A DNA stretch of 33,519 bases, taken from the NCBI GenBank assembly GCA_007117665.1, contig SKGD01000144.1:1-33519 (forward strand). Reading direction: 5' to 3'. The notes under the pieces are model-generated. The model was not told the origin of the DNA, did no database searches, and worked only from the letters and a program-made list of their open reading frames with translations. Below, piece after piece: positions 16,103 through 24,374 of the stretch (position 1 is the stretch's first letter; each line of letters starts with the position of its first letter). Made by a program: the position numbers and the translations under genes. Origin of the DNA: Alphaproteobacteria bacterium. Lineage in GTDB: Bacteria; Pseudomonadota; Alphaproteobacteria; Micavibrionales; Micavibrionaceae.

Positions 16103-16984
16103 ATGACAAATATTCCTTTTGACGACCGCGACGGTTATATCTGGATGGATGGAGAGATGCGCCCTTGGCGGGATGCAAAGCTGCATGTCCTGTCTCATGG
16201 CTTGCATTATGGCGGCGCTGTGTTTGAAGGCGAACGCGTTTATGACGGCCAGATTTTTAAATTGCGTGAGCATTCCCAGCGCCTGATCGACTCGGCGGCG
16301 ATGATTGATATGGATTTGCCGATGAGCGTCGAGGAGATTGACGCGGTTTCGCGCGAGATCATCGAAGCCAATAATATCCGTGACGGTTACGTGCGCCCTA
16401 TTGCGTGGCGCGGCACTGAGCAACTGGCGGTTTCCGCCCAGAAAAACACAATTCATGTGGCTTTCGCGTGTTGGCAATGGCCCAAATATTTCTTCCCCAA
16501 AGGCGGCGATGATAAAGGTATATCGCTTAAAACCGTTAAATGGCGGCGTCCTGACCCCACGACAGCGCCTGTGCAAAGCAAGGCGGCCAGTAATTACGTG
16601 ATCGGCACCATGGCCAAGCACGAAGCCGAGCGCGTAGGTTTTGACGATGCTTTTATGCTTGATTATCAAGGCCGTGTCGCGGAATCCTCAGGCTCCAATA
16701 TATTCTTTGTCAAAGACGGGCAGGTCAAAACCCCCAAAGCCGAATGTTTCCTGAACGGCATTACCCGCCAGACAGTCTTGAAAATCATGGCTGATATGGG
16801 GATAGAGGCTGAGGAAACAACCATCATGCCTGAAGAGATCGGGGCGTTCGAGGAAGTCTTTGTTACCGGGACTGCTGCCGAAATTACATCTGTCGGGCGG
16901 ATCGACGATCATCACTATACCCCGTCCGCTTTTACCAAACGGCTTCAGGATGCTTATAAGGAACTGACGCTGAAAAAGGTCTGA
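16103..16984 (+). CDS. ilvE: Branched-chain amino acid aminotransferase
   Basis: PLP-dependent fold-type IV aminotransferase carrying out the last step of valine, leucine and isoleucine synthesis (2-oxoacid plus glutamate). The 293-residue product has the usual length. K160 in QSKAASNY is the Schiff-base lysine, and E194 in VAESSGSNIFFVKDG contacts the cofactor. The C-terminal EVFVTGTAAEIT is the phosphate-binding segment. FEGERVYDG and YVRPIAWRG are also typical. AAGGA lies upstream but at long spacing (about 14 bases). The gene is convergent with gshA with only two bases between stops, and no terminator is visible there. Confidence 0.94.
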   Translation: MTNIPFDDRDGYIWMDGEMRPWRDAKLHVLSHGLHYGGAVFEGERVYDGQIFKLREHSQRLIDSAAMIDMDLPMSVEEIDAVSREIIEANNIRDGYVRPIAWRGTEQLAVSAQKNTIHVAFACWQWPKYFFPKGGDDKGISLKTVKWRRPDPTTAPVQSKAASNYVIGTMAKHEAERVGFDDAFMLDYQGRVAESSGSNIFFVKDGQVKTPKAECFLNGITRQTVLKIMADMGIEAEETTIMPEEIGAFEEVFVTGTAAEITSVGRIDDHHYTPSAFTKRLQDAYKELTLKKV

Positions 16985-16986
16985 CC

Positions 16987-18237
16987 CTATATCGCTGTTT
17001 TTTGTTTGGCGGCGCAGAGCTCTATTTTTTGTCGGAAAGGGGTCAGGTAACATTGCTCTGACGCCTCCAGCCCTTCGGATGCCAGCCCGATATAGGATGC
17101 GGCCAAAACCCAGATATCCTGCCCTTCGGGGGCGACGCCGACAAGACCGTTCATGGCGGCTTCTTCGCGAAAGCGTATATGGTGTTCGGTTGTCCATTTA
17201 GCGATATCATCGAGCGCTTTTCCGAGTGCTTTTGGCGTATATAAAATGCCTTTCCAAAACGCGGCCATTGCCATCACCATATCCAGCGACTGGCTGTCGG
17301 CGCCGCGCAGCTCCAGATAGCGCTTTAGCCTGACATCGGGGAATAATGTTGTCAGATGATCCTGCCAGTCTGTCATGGTAGGCATTTCGCCGGGAAGTTC
17401 CGGCAAGCGGCCATTCATAAAATCGCGAAAGGATCGCCCGGCGACATCAATATAGCGCCCCTGACGCCTGACGAAATACATGGGCACGTCCAGAGCGTAA
17501 TCAACATAACGGGAAAATCCCATGGCGGGGGAGAATACAAAGTCAGGAATGCCGCAGCGATCAGGGTCGGTCTGTGTCCATATATGGGCGCGATAGCTGG
17601 CATAGCCGACCGGACGCCCTTCTTTAAAGGACGCATTTGCCATCAGGGCGATTATGAGTGGTTGTAATCCCAAAGCAACCCGGAATTTGCGCACCATATC
17701 ATGTTCGCTTTCATAATCCAGATTGATTTGCGTGCCGCAGGTGCGCAGCATCATATCTAGCCCCAGCGTGCCTTTCCCGGGCATATAGCGCTGCATGATT
17801 TCGTAACGGGTCTTGGGCATCCAGTGCATATCCTCGCGCCGCCATGATTTTGGGAACCCTGCGAAGATCAGTGTCAGATCCATTTCGTCGATGATCGATG
17901 TTAAGTTTTTATAAAATGTTGTCAGCGCAGATTCCAGCCCGGCGAGCGTATCGTATGGCGCACCGGAATATTCAAGCTGTCCGCCGGGTTCGATTGAAAA
18001 TGTTTCGCCGTCTTTTGTCAGGGCAACCGGATTGTTGCTTTCGGATATGATGTCCCACCCGTAGCGATCGGCAAAACGGCATAATATCTCACGGATGCTT
18101 TTGTCTCCTTCATAGGGTAAGGCCTGTCCGGTTTTTGAGTCGGCGACAAAGCTTTCAAGCTCCAGCCCTATCCGCCAGCGATCTTTGGGCTTGCATCCCA
18201 GTCTCAGATCATCGATAAAATTTGATGTTGAAAGCAT
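16987..18237 (-). CDS. gshA: Glutamate-cysteine ligase (plant/proteobacterial type)
   Basis: First enzyme of glutathione synthesis, joining glutamate and cysteine through the gamma-carboxyl with ATP. At 416 residues it is somewhat shorter than most members of this class. Visible features are the Glu-rich ATP/metal site GLELESF (23-29), PGGQLEYSGAP, the MQRYMPGKGTLGLDMM region, TCGTQINLDY, and the C-terminal LRGADSQSLDMVMAMAAFW. The class is the GCS2 group shared by plants and Alphaproteobacteria rather than the enterobacterial GshA. It stands back-to-back with gshB, with 19 bases between the two ATGs, so both steps of the pathway share a regulatory region that must extend into coding sequence. 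Confidence 0.93.
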   Translation of the reverse strand: MLSTSNFIDDLRLGCKPKDRWRIGLELESFVADSKTGQALPYEGDKSIREILCRFADRYGWDIISESNNPVALTKDGETFSIEPGGQLEYSGAPYDTLAGLESALTTFYKNLTSIIDEMDLTLIFAGFPKSWRREDMHWMPKTRYEIMQRYMPGKGTLGLDMMLRTCGTQINLDYESEHDMVRKFRVALGLQPLIIALMANASFKEGRPVGYASYRAHIWTQTDPDRCGIPDFVFSPAMGFSRYVDYALDVPMYFVRRQGRYIDVAGRSFRDFMNGRLPELPGEMPTMTDWQDHLTTLFPDVRLKRYLELRGADSQSLDMVMAMAAFWKGILYTPKALGKALDDIAKWTTEHHIRFREEAAMNGLVGVAPEGQDIWVLAASYIGLASEGLEASEQCYLTPFRQKIELCAAKQKTAI

Positions 18238-18256
18238 GTAATCAAGGCCTTTTCAT

Positions 18257-19198
18257 ATGAAGCAGGGACAAATAATCGGGGTCATTATGGATCCTGTTAC
18301 ACAGATTAAACCAGCCAAGGACACAACGCTAGCCCTTATGCGGGCGGCACAAGAGCGCGGCCTTGGGCTATCCTATATGGAACAAGATGATATTTATATC
18401 GCGGATGGCAAGGTGCGGGCACGAACAAAAACGCTGACCCTTCAGGATCATCCCGATCAATGGTATGCCATGGATGACGCGCATGAAGATATTGAGATAA
18501 GCGCGCTTGATGCCGTTTTTATGCGCAAGGATCCGCCTGTGGACAAGCGTTTTATTCATTGTTGTTATATGTTGGCGCAAGCACAAAAAAACGGCGCACG
18601 TATTATTAACGACCCGCTGGCGCTGCTGCGCTACAACGAAAAACTTTATGCCACATGTTTCCCGGATTTTTGCCCACCTTATGTGGTGACGTCATCGCGT
18701 GACATATTGCGGGACTTTGCGGCGCTTCATAATGACATCATTATAAAACCCCTGGATGAAATGGGCGGCAGTGGCGTTTTCCTCGTGAAGAAGAATGATG
18801 TTAATTTGGATGTTATCTGGGAAATTCAGACAGCACGCGGAACATATCCCGTGATGGCGCAGAAATTTGTGCCTGATATAGCGCATGGCGATAAGCGCGT
18901 CATTATCATTAATGGCAAGCCTTACGGATATGCACTGGTGCGCTTGCCCGCAGAGGACAGTATCCGGGGGAATCTTGCCGCGGGAGGCAGCTATGACGTC
19001 AGGAAGCTGGATGAATCCGAGTATGCGCTGGCGGAAAAGGTCGGACAAAAAATTGTCGGAGACGGCGTCTTTCTCGCCGGGATTGATATTATCGGCGATT
19101 ATCTGATCGAAATTAATATTACCAGCCCCACCGGTTTAAGAGAATTGTCAGCCGCAACAGGTGACGATGTCGCCGGGCTGGTCATCGACGCGCTGTAA
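18257..19198 (+). CDS. gshB: Glutathione synthetase
   Basis: ATP-grasp enzyme adding glycine to gamma-glutamylcysteine. The 313-residue product has the expected length. Motifs are IGVIMDPVTQIKPAKDTTLA at the N-terminus, VFMRKDPPVD, INDPLALLRYNEKLYA, the ATP-grasp loop IIKPLDEMGGSGVFLV, DKRVIIINGKPYGYAL, GNLAAGGSYD and the metal-binding end LIEINITSPTGLREL. AAGG upstream of the ATG may serve as ribosome-binding site. The divergent partner gshA starts 19 bases away. A MITE-like element begins 20 bases after the stop. Confidence 0.96.
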   Translation: MKQGQIIGVIMDPVTQIKPAKDTTLALMRAAQERGLGLSYMEQDDIYIADGKVRARTKTLTLQDHPDQWYAMDDAHEDIEISALDAVFMRKDPPVDKRFIHCCYMLAQAQKNGARIINDPLALLRYNEKLYATCFPDFCPPYVVTSSRDILRDFAALHNDIIIKPLDEMGGSGVFLVKKNDVNLDVIWEIQTARGTYPVMAQKFVPDIAHGDKRVIIINGKPYGYALVRLPAEDSIRGNLAAGGSYDVRKLDESEYALAEKVGQKIVGDGVFLAGIDIIGDYLIEINITSPTGLRELSAATGDDVAGLVIDAL

Positions 19199-19217
19199 TA
19201 ATTTCAACTTCTGCTTC

Positions 19218-19491
19218 TAGGATCAAACCTCATTCATTTCGTAAAATGCTGTTGCCAATGATAAATGCAGATACCAGAAAAGCAAGCGAAAGCGTAGCGG
19301 TGCCTACGGTAAGCTTGCTTGACGCCGTAGATGCATTTATCATTGGTAACCCGTAAGGGCGAGGTAAATTTTTGTGTCTATTTGCTCAAAGTGTTTGACC
19401 ATAGCGACGGCTATGCTCTTCGCGCTTTTCCCAAATATCCACTAAAAATTTTCTCGCGCAGAATTTACGAAATGAATGAGGTTTGATCCTA
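19218..19491. repeat. MITE-like non-coding element with 28-bp terminal inverted repeats
   Basis: A 274-base element bounded by perfect 28-base inverted repeats (19218-19245 and 19464-19491), each ending in TAGGATCAAACC when read inwards from the end. A TA dinucleotide lies at each outer end, as expected if it inserted at TA like IS630/mariner-type elements (inference). Inside are two large imperfect hairpins. The first has arms 19251-19269 and 19332-19350 (18 of 19 pairs) with nested AAGCAAGC/GCTTGCTT and CGTAG/CTACG. The second has arms about 19359-19384 and 19432-19457, capped by CATAGC-GACG-GCTATG. No ORF of note is present. A related right end lies at 5802-5840. It might also act as a transcription end for gshB. 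Confidence 0.85.
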
Positions 19492-19609
19492 AATGCCTGA
19501 AAATTAGCGATTGCTTAACCGCGATAACGCATAGTTTAATTGTGGAAAGATATGTTATTTTTCTGCGTGAGGTGGAAATTACTGCAATTAAAGTGGGTTA
19601 TAATATCTT
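19492..19609 (+). promoter_or_regulatory. Upstream region of the PAS histidine kinase
   Basis: The 118 bases between the repeat element and the kinase start are AT-rich and presumably hold its promoter. TTAACC occurs near 19515, a half-site similar to the CtrA box, and TATAAT lies at 19600-19605, too close to the ATG to serve as its -10. I cannot name a promoter with confidence. Confidence 0.25.
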
Positions 19610-22162
19610 ATGGCCTTGAATCGTAACAAGAATGATCATACCGGGAATGGCATCGGACATCGCTCCTATGCCACGCGCCATCGTATATCCGGTGGGATGC
19701 AGCTTGCCGTTCTGGTGTCGGGAATGATCCTGACGGTATTGGCTTATATCGCTTTGACCATGGTTGAACGCGAAATTATCAAAAGCAACGATGACAAGAA
19801 AGTTATAACGTTAATCCAATATATGGAAGCGCGTCAGGATCAGGTGAGCGAAATGTTAAGGCTGCTGGCCTATAACGCATCGATGACTCCCGCGGATGAC
19901 TATGAAGGCATGCTGAGCGGCCTGCCGGACGTTGATATAGGAGATAAACTGTCACGCATTATCATATTGTCTCGTGATGAAAACGGCCATTGGCATGGCG
20001 ATTCTGTAGCGACCAGAGATGGCGGTTGGGAACCTGTTATTGTGACAGACAATCTGACAACTAGTCTGGTACGCATGTTTTCTGCGGAATCAGCAGACGA
20101 GCATACGGTTTTGTTCCATACACAAGGTAATCTGGCACGCTATGGCGAGTTTTATGAGACGCCATCAGTGCAGATCAGGCCTGTTGTGATGGGGGTGCCT
20201 TTTGGTGCCGGCGATTCACAAGGGTGGCTTGTTGCGGTTAGCGATGTTCAGCGTCTGTTAGGGCGTCGCTGGTTGGAAGGCCGGACGGATATAGAGCGGC
20301 TGGAGATCGGCACAGGTGCTGACGGGGATATAGCGCTGGTTGCGGATTATAGCGCACAAACGGTTTATGACGGACATCAGGATGAATCTGTGCCGGGACG
20401 TCATTTCTCATTTCATAATAGCGGTACAGCATGGCACGGACAGGTGATGTTCCGTCCAGAGATGCAACAGGCTTTTTTCCAGTATTTGTCCATGGCCGTT
20501 TTGGCTATGGGCGGGCTTTTGACGTTGTTCGGGACGTTTTATGTCCGTAACAGCCAGCAAAATGCCTATCGTCTGGCTGCCGCGAACAAGGAGCTTTTGA
20601 AGAAAAATTATGAGCTTGATAGCGAAATAGAAGAAAGAGAAAGACTTAATCAGGCGCTGCTGAAAACCAAGCGCGAATATAAAGCCATTATTGATTCGGT
20701 CAGTGACGTGATTTTCGAGGCGTCAGCGGACGGACATATATTATTCGTGAATGAGACATGGCAGAAAATCACCGGACGCAAAGTCGAGGATTCCGTTGGC
20801 GTGAGTTTGTTTGATTTGTTGCACCCCCAGGATCAGGCAGAGCAAAAACGGAATTTCGAGGCATTGCTGAGCGGCAAAAAATCAGCCTATCGCGCCTATA
20901 CCCGCTTGCGATCCCTGAATGATACGTATCGTTCGGTGGAGTTTGCTGTTTCGATGTTGCGACAAGACAAAAACCAGAATGTGCGGGTTGTGGGGTCAAT
21001 CACGGATGTCGAGGAACGTATGCGTGCCGAGCGGGCGTTGAGCGAAGCCGAGAAAAAATATCGTACGATCGTCGAAAATGCCGCCGGCGGCATTTACCAG
21101 CTTGCGCCCGAAGGTGTGTTTTTAAGCGCAAACCCGGCAATGGCACGTATTTTGGGATATGAAAGCGTCCACAAAATGATGGATGAAATCAATAACGTTC
21201 ATGAAGAAGTCTATGTCGATTATCGGCAAAGAATGGAATTTTTGCGTATGTTGAACGAAAAAGGCCGCGTCCATAATTTTGAAGGCGAGGTCAAACGCCG
21301 TGATGGCGGCCGTGTCTGGGTTTCCGAAAATGCCCGCGCCGTGACCGATGATGACGGGAATATCCTTTATTATGAAGGTAGCCTGGAAAATATTGATGCC
21401 CGTAAGCATGCGGAGATCAGCCTGAAAGAGGCAAAGCTGCAATCCGATATGGCAAACCGTGCCAAGTCGGAATTCCTGGCGAATATGAGCCACGAGTTAA
21501 GAACGCCGTTAAATTCGATTATCGGTTTTGCGGAGATTATTAAAGGTGAGGTGCTGGGGCCGATCGAAAATCGTCAATACTGGGATTACGCCAATGATAT
21601 TTACGATAGCGGTAACAGGCTTTTGAGCATCATCAATGAAATTCTTGATATTTCGAAAATCGAGGCCGGCGACCGCCAGTTGAACGAAGAGTTTGTCAAC
21701 GTGAAAGCGGTGGTTGGTTCTGCGCTGGAGTTCGTGCAGGCGAAGGCTGGTGAGAAAAAGCTGATCCTTACAAATACGCTGGATGATACAACCCCTGATA
21801 TTGTCGGGGAAAGTCTGGCGATCAAGCAGATTATGCTTAATTTGTTGAGCAATGCGGTCAAATTTACGCCTGAAGGCGGGCGTATTACGATTTCCGGCGC
21901 TCTGGAAGAAAGCGGACGGTTTAAGCTATCTATCACCGATACCGGCATAGGGATGGATGATACGGATGTTGAAAAAGCCCTGTCGGCTTTCGGCCAGATT
22001 GAAACGGCTCACAGCCGCAGCGGATCAGGGGCAGGGCTGGGGTTGACGCTTGTCCGGGCTTTGGTGAAGTTGCATGAAGGTGAGCTTGACCTGTTTTCAC
22101 AAAAAGGGATCGGCACAACCGTGTCGATTATTTTTCCGGCGCGGCGCGTCAAGAAAAAATAA
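19610..22162 (+). CDS. Orphan PAS-domain sensor histidine kinase (PleC/DivJ-like)
   Basis: An 850-residue membrane histidine kinase. TM1 is about 30-50, an extracytoplasmic domain about 51-290, TM2 about 291-311, followed by a coiled coil (about 320-355). PAS1 begins near 357 (IIDSVSDVIFEASADG) and PAS2 near 483 (YRTIVENAAGGIYQLAPEG). The phosphoacceptor H628 lies in ANMSHELRTPLNSIIGFAEI, followed by LLSIINEILDISKIEAG. The ATPase domain has N748 in LLSNAVKFTPEGG, then DTGIGMDD and SGSGAGLGLTLVRALV. The HisKA region resembles the alphaproteobacterial PleC/DivJ/PdhS group that controls the cell cycle via DivK. No response regulator is adjacent and there is no C-terminal receiver domain. Convergent with recX. 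Confidence 0.92.
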   Translation: MALNRNKNDHTGNGIGHRSYATRHRISGGMQLAVLVSGMILTVLAYIALTMVEREIIKSNDDKKVITLIQYMEARQDQVSEMLRLLAYNASMTPADDYEGMLSGLPDVDIGDKLSRIIILSRDENGHWHGDSVATRDGGWEPVIVTDNLTTSLVRMFSAESADEHTVLFHTQGNLARYGEFYETPSVQIRPVVMGVPFGAGDSQGWLVAVSDVQRLLGRRWLEGRTDIERLEIGTGADGDIALVADYSAQTVYDGHQDESVPGRHFSFHNSGTAWHGQVMFRPEMQQAFFQYLSMAVLAMGGLLTLFGTFYVRNSQQNAYRLAAANKELLKKNYELDSEIEERERLNQALLKTKREYKAIIDSVSDVIFEASADGHILFVNETWQKITGRKVEDSVGVSLFDLLHPQDQAEQKRNFEALLSGKKSAYRAYTRLRSLNDTYRSVEFAVSMLRQDKNQNVRVVGSITDVEERMRAERALSEAEKKYRTIVENAAGGIYQLAPEGVFLSANPAMARILGYESVHKMMDEINNVHEEVYVDYRQRMEFLRMLNEKGRVHNFEGEVKRRDGGRVWVSENARAVTDDDGNILYYEGSLENIDARKHAEISLKEAKLQSDMANRAKSEFLANMSHELRTPLNSIIGFAEIIKGEVLGPIENRQYWDYANDIYDSGNRLLSIINEILDISKIEAGDRQLNEEFVNVKAVVGSALEFVQAKAGEKKLILTNTLDDTTPDIVGESLAIKQIMLNLLSNAVKFTPEGGRITISGALEESGRFKLSITDTGIGMDDTDVEKALSAFGQIETAHSRSGSGAGLGLTLVRALVKLHEGELDLFSQKGIGTTVSIIFPARRVKKK

Positions 22163-22178
22163 GCTGTAAGCCTTAACC

Positions 22179-22829
22179 CTAAAGCTGTTCGATATCCTGT
22201 GCGGTCATGGATAAAACTTTTCCGGCGATCTCATAAGAAAATCCGGCGCGCGCGAATGTCGCAAGCTCTTTGTTGTAAAGGCGCCGGGATTCTTCATTGT
22301 CAATCGCCGTCCTGTCCTTGTTGCTGAAGGCGCCCAGCCTTTTGCGGCGGGCATGGCGCAGCGCCGCTGCCAGTTCCGGCTCTGTGCCGGATGCGGCGTT
22401 TTCTTCTTCATAGAGCTTGAGAGACTGACTGATTTGTTCGGCGGACAGTCCTTTTTGTGTCAGTTTTGCAAAAATCATTTTGCGGGATGTGCCGCGGCGC
22501 CGCAATGACTGCACCATCCCCCGCGCATAGGCGGCATCATCCAACAGCCCCGCCCGGCAAAAGGTTTCGATCAGCTGATCCAGCATCTTCACATAGGTCT
22601 CACGATCTGGATCCTGATGAAAGGCGCATGAACGGTCAATTTTCCGCATCATGACGGTTTTGAAATTATTTTGGCTGCTGGCGAAACGCTGCAGGTAATA
22701 AAGACCGGCATTATGCAGATATTGTCCGGTTATTTTGCGTGGCGTTTTGGGCGCGGATTTTTTTTTGCCCTGCGGGTGATCATTCTTTTGCCCCGGCGCG
22801 GCGGTTTTGCTATGATCCGAAGAGTACAT
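22179..22829 (-). CDS. recX: RecX family regulatory protein
   Basis: RecX binds RecA filaments and modulates recombination and the SOS response. The 216-residue protein shows the three-helix repeat pattern of the family: LLDDAAYARGMVQSLRRRG, then SRKMIFAKLTQKGLSAEQI, and a final LATFARAGFSYEIAGKVLS. The N-terminal 30 residues are a basic, Lys/Pro-rich extension. recA is not in this window, so the gene is separate from it, as in many Alphaproteobacteria. The only plausible start is the ATG at 22829, since the next methionine is near residue 60. It diverges from the ABC permease gene by 50 bases. Confidence 0.88.
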   Translation of the reverse strand: MYSSDHSKTAAPGQKNDHPQGKKKSAPKTPRKITGQYLHNAGLYYLQRFASSQNNFKTVMMRKIDRSCAFHQDPDRETYVKMLDQLIETFCRAGLLDDAAYARGMVQSLRRRGTSRKMIFAKLTQKGLSAEQISQSLKLYEEENAASGTEPELAAALRHARRKRLGAFSNKDRTAIDNEESRRLYNKELATFARAGFSYEIAGKVLSMTAQDIEQL

Positions 22830-22879
22830 CCGTTGCTTTTCTATCGTTCGGTTTTTTCCATACTCATCAAAAGAATAAG

Positions 22880-23695
22880 ATGTCTGAACCTGTCATGCAA
22901 GACAAGACCCCCGCCCCCCGCGAGATGAGGCATATTAATGTGATCGGCTTTGTGACGCTGGTGCAAAAGGAAGTCGGGCGTTTTCTGAGCGTCTATATGC
23001 AGACCATTATTGCGCCGATGATAACGACTTTGCTGTTTTATACGGTTTTTTCGCTGGCGCTGGGCGGGGCGGATCGCACAGTGGGTGAGGTGCCTTATCT
23101 GTTATTTCTGGCGCCGGGACTGGTGATGATGAGCATGGTACAAAATGCGTTCGCCAATACGTCGTCTTCGTTGGTGATTTCCAAGGTGCAGGGCAATATT
23201 GTTGATGTGCTGATGCCGCCTTTGAGCGCGGCAGAACTATTTTCCGGTTATATGGTCGGAGGTGTTTTGCGCGGGCTGTCTGTGGGGCTGGCCTCGGCGC
23301 TGTTGATCAGCCTGTTTGTGCCCATTGGCCTGTATTCGCCTTTTCATGTGCTGGCCTTTGCCCTGCTGGGCACGATGATGCTGGCCAGTCTGGGGATCAT
23401 CGGCGGGATATGGTCTGAAAAATTCGACCATATTGCGGCGGTGACCAATTTCATTATCATGCCGCTGACTTTCTTGTCCGGTACGTTTTATTCCCTGTCA
23501 TCCTTGCCGGGTATGTGGCGCGACATTGCCTTTTACAACCCGTTTTTTCATGCGATTGACGGTTTTCGGTATGGCCTGACCGGCCATGCGGACGGCGATG
23601 TTATGACGGGACTATGGTTGCTTGCGGCGGTGAATGCCAGCCTGATTATTCTGGGCTGGGCAATGATCCGCAGCGGCTATAAAATCAAAAGCTAA
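22880..23695 (+). CDS. ABC-2 type transporter permease
   Basis: A 271-residue inner-membrane permease with six hydrophobic segments, of the ABC-2 (YadH/NodJ-like) family that exports drugs, polysaccharides or lipids. Characteristic parts are VQKEVGRFLSVYMQTIIAPM at the N-terminus, the region SGTFYSLSSLPGMWRDIAFY and NPFFHAIDGFRYGLTG. ATG 22880 is chosen because the frame upstream of it overlaps recX and encodes no family sequence; ATG 22922 is a shorter alternative. No ATPase gene is adjacent: recX lies upstream and a lipoprotein gene downstream, so the partner ATPase must be encoded elsewhere. The substrate is unknown. Confidence 0.9.
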   Translation: MSEPVMQDKTPAPREMRHINVIGFVTLVQKEVGRFLSVYMQTIIAPMITTLLFYTVFSLALGGADRTVGEVPYLLFLAPGLVMMSMVQNAFANTSSSLVISKVQGNIVDVLMPPLSAAELFSGYMVGGVLRGLSVGLASALLISLFVPIGLYSPFHVLAFALLGTMMLASLGIIGGIWSEKFDHIAAVTNFIIMPLTFLSGTFYSLSSLPGMWRDIAFYNPFFHAIDGFRYGLTGHADGDVMTGLWLLAAVNASLIILGWAMIRSGYKIKS

Positions 23696-23719
23696 CAAAG
23701 GGATGGAGCCTTTTTGCGT

Positions 23720-24310
23720 ATGAATAAAGCTGCTTTTTTGATCGTGATCTTTTGTTGTTTTTCATTTCTGGCCGGGTGCGCGGCTCAGGCACCGGAAAGC
23801 CGGCCTTTACAGGCATTGTCTTTCCAGAACTTACCGCCCAAAACCATTGATGTTGCGGATATCCGCATAGAAAATCGTTATAATCCGGCGGCCAGCCTCA
23901 GAGATGTCTCTTCCAGCTTTCCGACCCCGCCGGATATGGCACTGCGCCGCTATGCCGAAAATCGTTTGCGCCCGTCAGGCCGCTATAGCGCCGGTGAGTT
24001 ATATTTTATTATCGAGGAGGTCAATAGCGTCCGCGATGTTCGCCAACCGGAAGGTATGTTGAACCAATGGTTTGGTACCAACAAACAGGATTATTACGAG
24101 GTTGCGGTACGGCTGCGGCTTTATGCTGTGTCCCCCGAAGGGATTGAAGGCCGTCATTCCGTTCTAAACATCAAGCGCTGGATTGCGATCCCTCAGCGTT
24201 ATTCCCTGTCGGAAAAAGAGCAGGAAAAGCAGGGCTTTATACAGACTTTGATTGAAGATGTCGATCAGGCTGTTCAAAAGGCGCTGCGCGAAAAGCACGG
24301 TTTGATCTGA
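23720..24310 (+). CDS. Lipoprotein of unknown function
   Basis: A 196-residue protein with a clear lipoprotein signal: MNKAAFLIVIFCCFSFLAGC, with lipobox LAGC and C20 as the lipidated residue. The mature part is about 176 residues of mixed strand/helix and shows no domain I recognise. It contains PPDMALRRYAENRLRPSG and later KRWIAIPQRYSLSEKEQEKQ. Start ATG 23720 is preferred over TTG 23714; GGAG lies about 11 bases upstream. It begins 24 bases after the ABC permease and is probably co-transcribed, so it could be an envelope partner of that transporter, but this is inference. Convergent with trkH. Confidence 0.8.
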   Translation: MNKAAFLIVIFCCFSFLAGCAAQAPESRPLQALSFQNLPPKTIDVADIRIENRYNPAASLRDVSSSFPTPPDMALRRYAENRLRPSGRYSAGELYFIIEEVNSVRDVRQPEGMLNQWFGTNKQDYYEVAVRLRLYAVSPEGIEGRHSVLNIKRWIAIPQRYSLSEKEQEKQGFIQTLIEDVDQAVQKALREKHGLI

Positions 24311-24374
24311 GGCGTTGATTGGGCGCGTTGATCTGACGTGGGCTTTTCGCTTTTCCCGGGATGAGGGAAGGGGG

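Noticed and set aside
19500-19609. CtrA binding site upstream of the PAS kinase
   Set aside because: Only a half-site (TTAACC) is seen, without the second half at the required spacing.
24311-24374. Terminator between the lipoprotein gene and trkH
   Set aside because: TTCCC/GGGAA can pair for five bases only and no T run follows on either strand.
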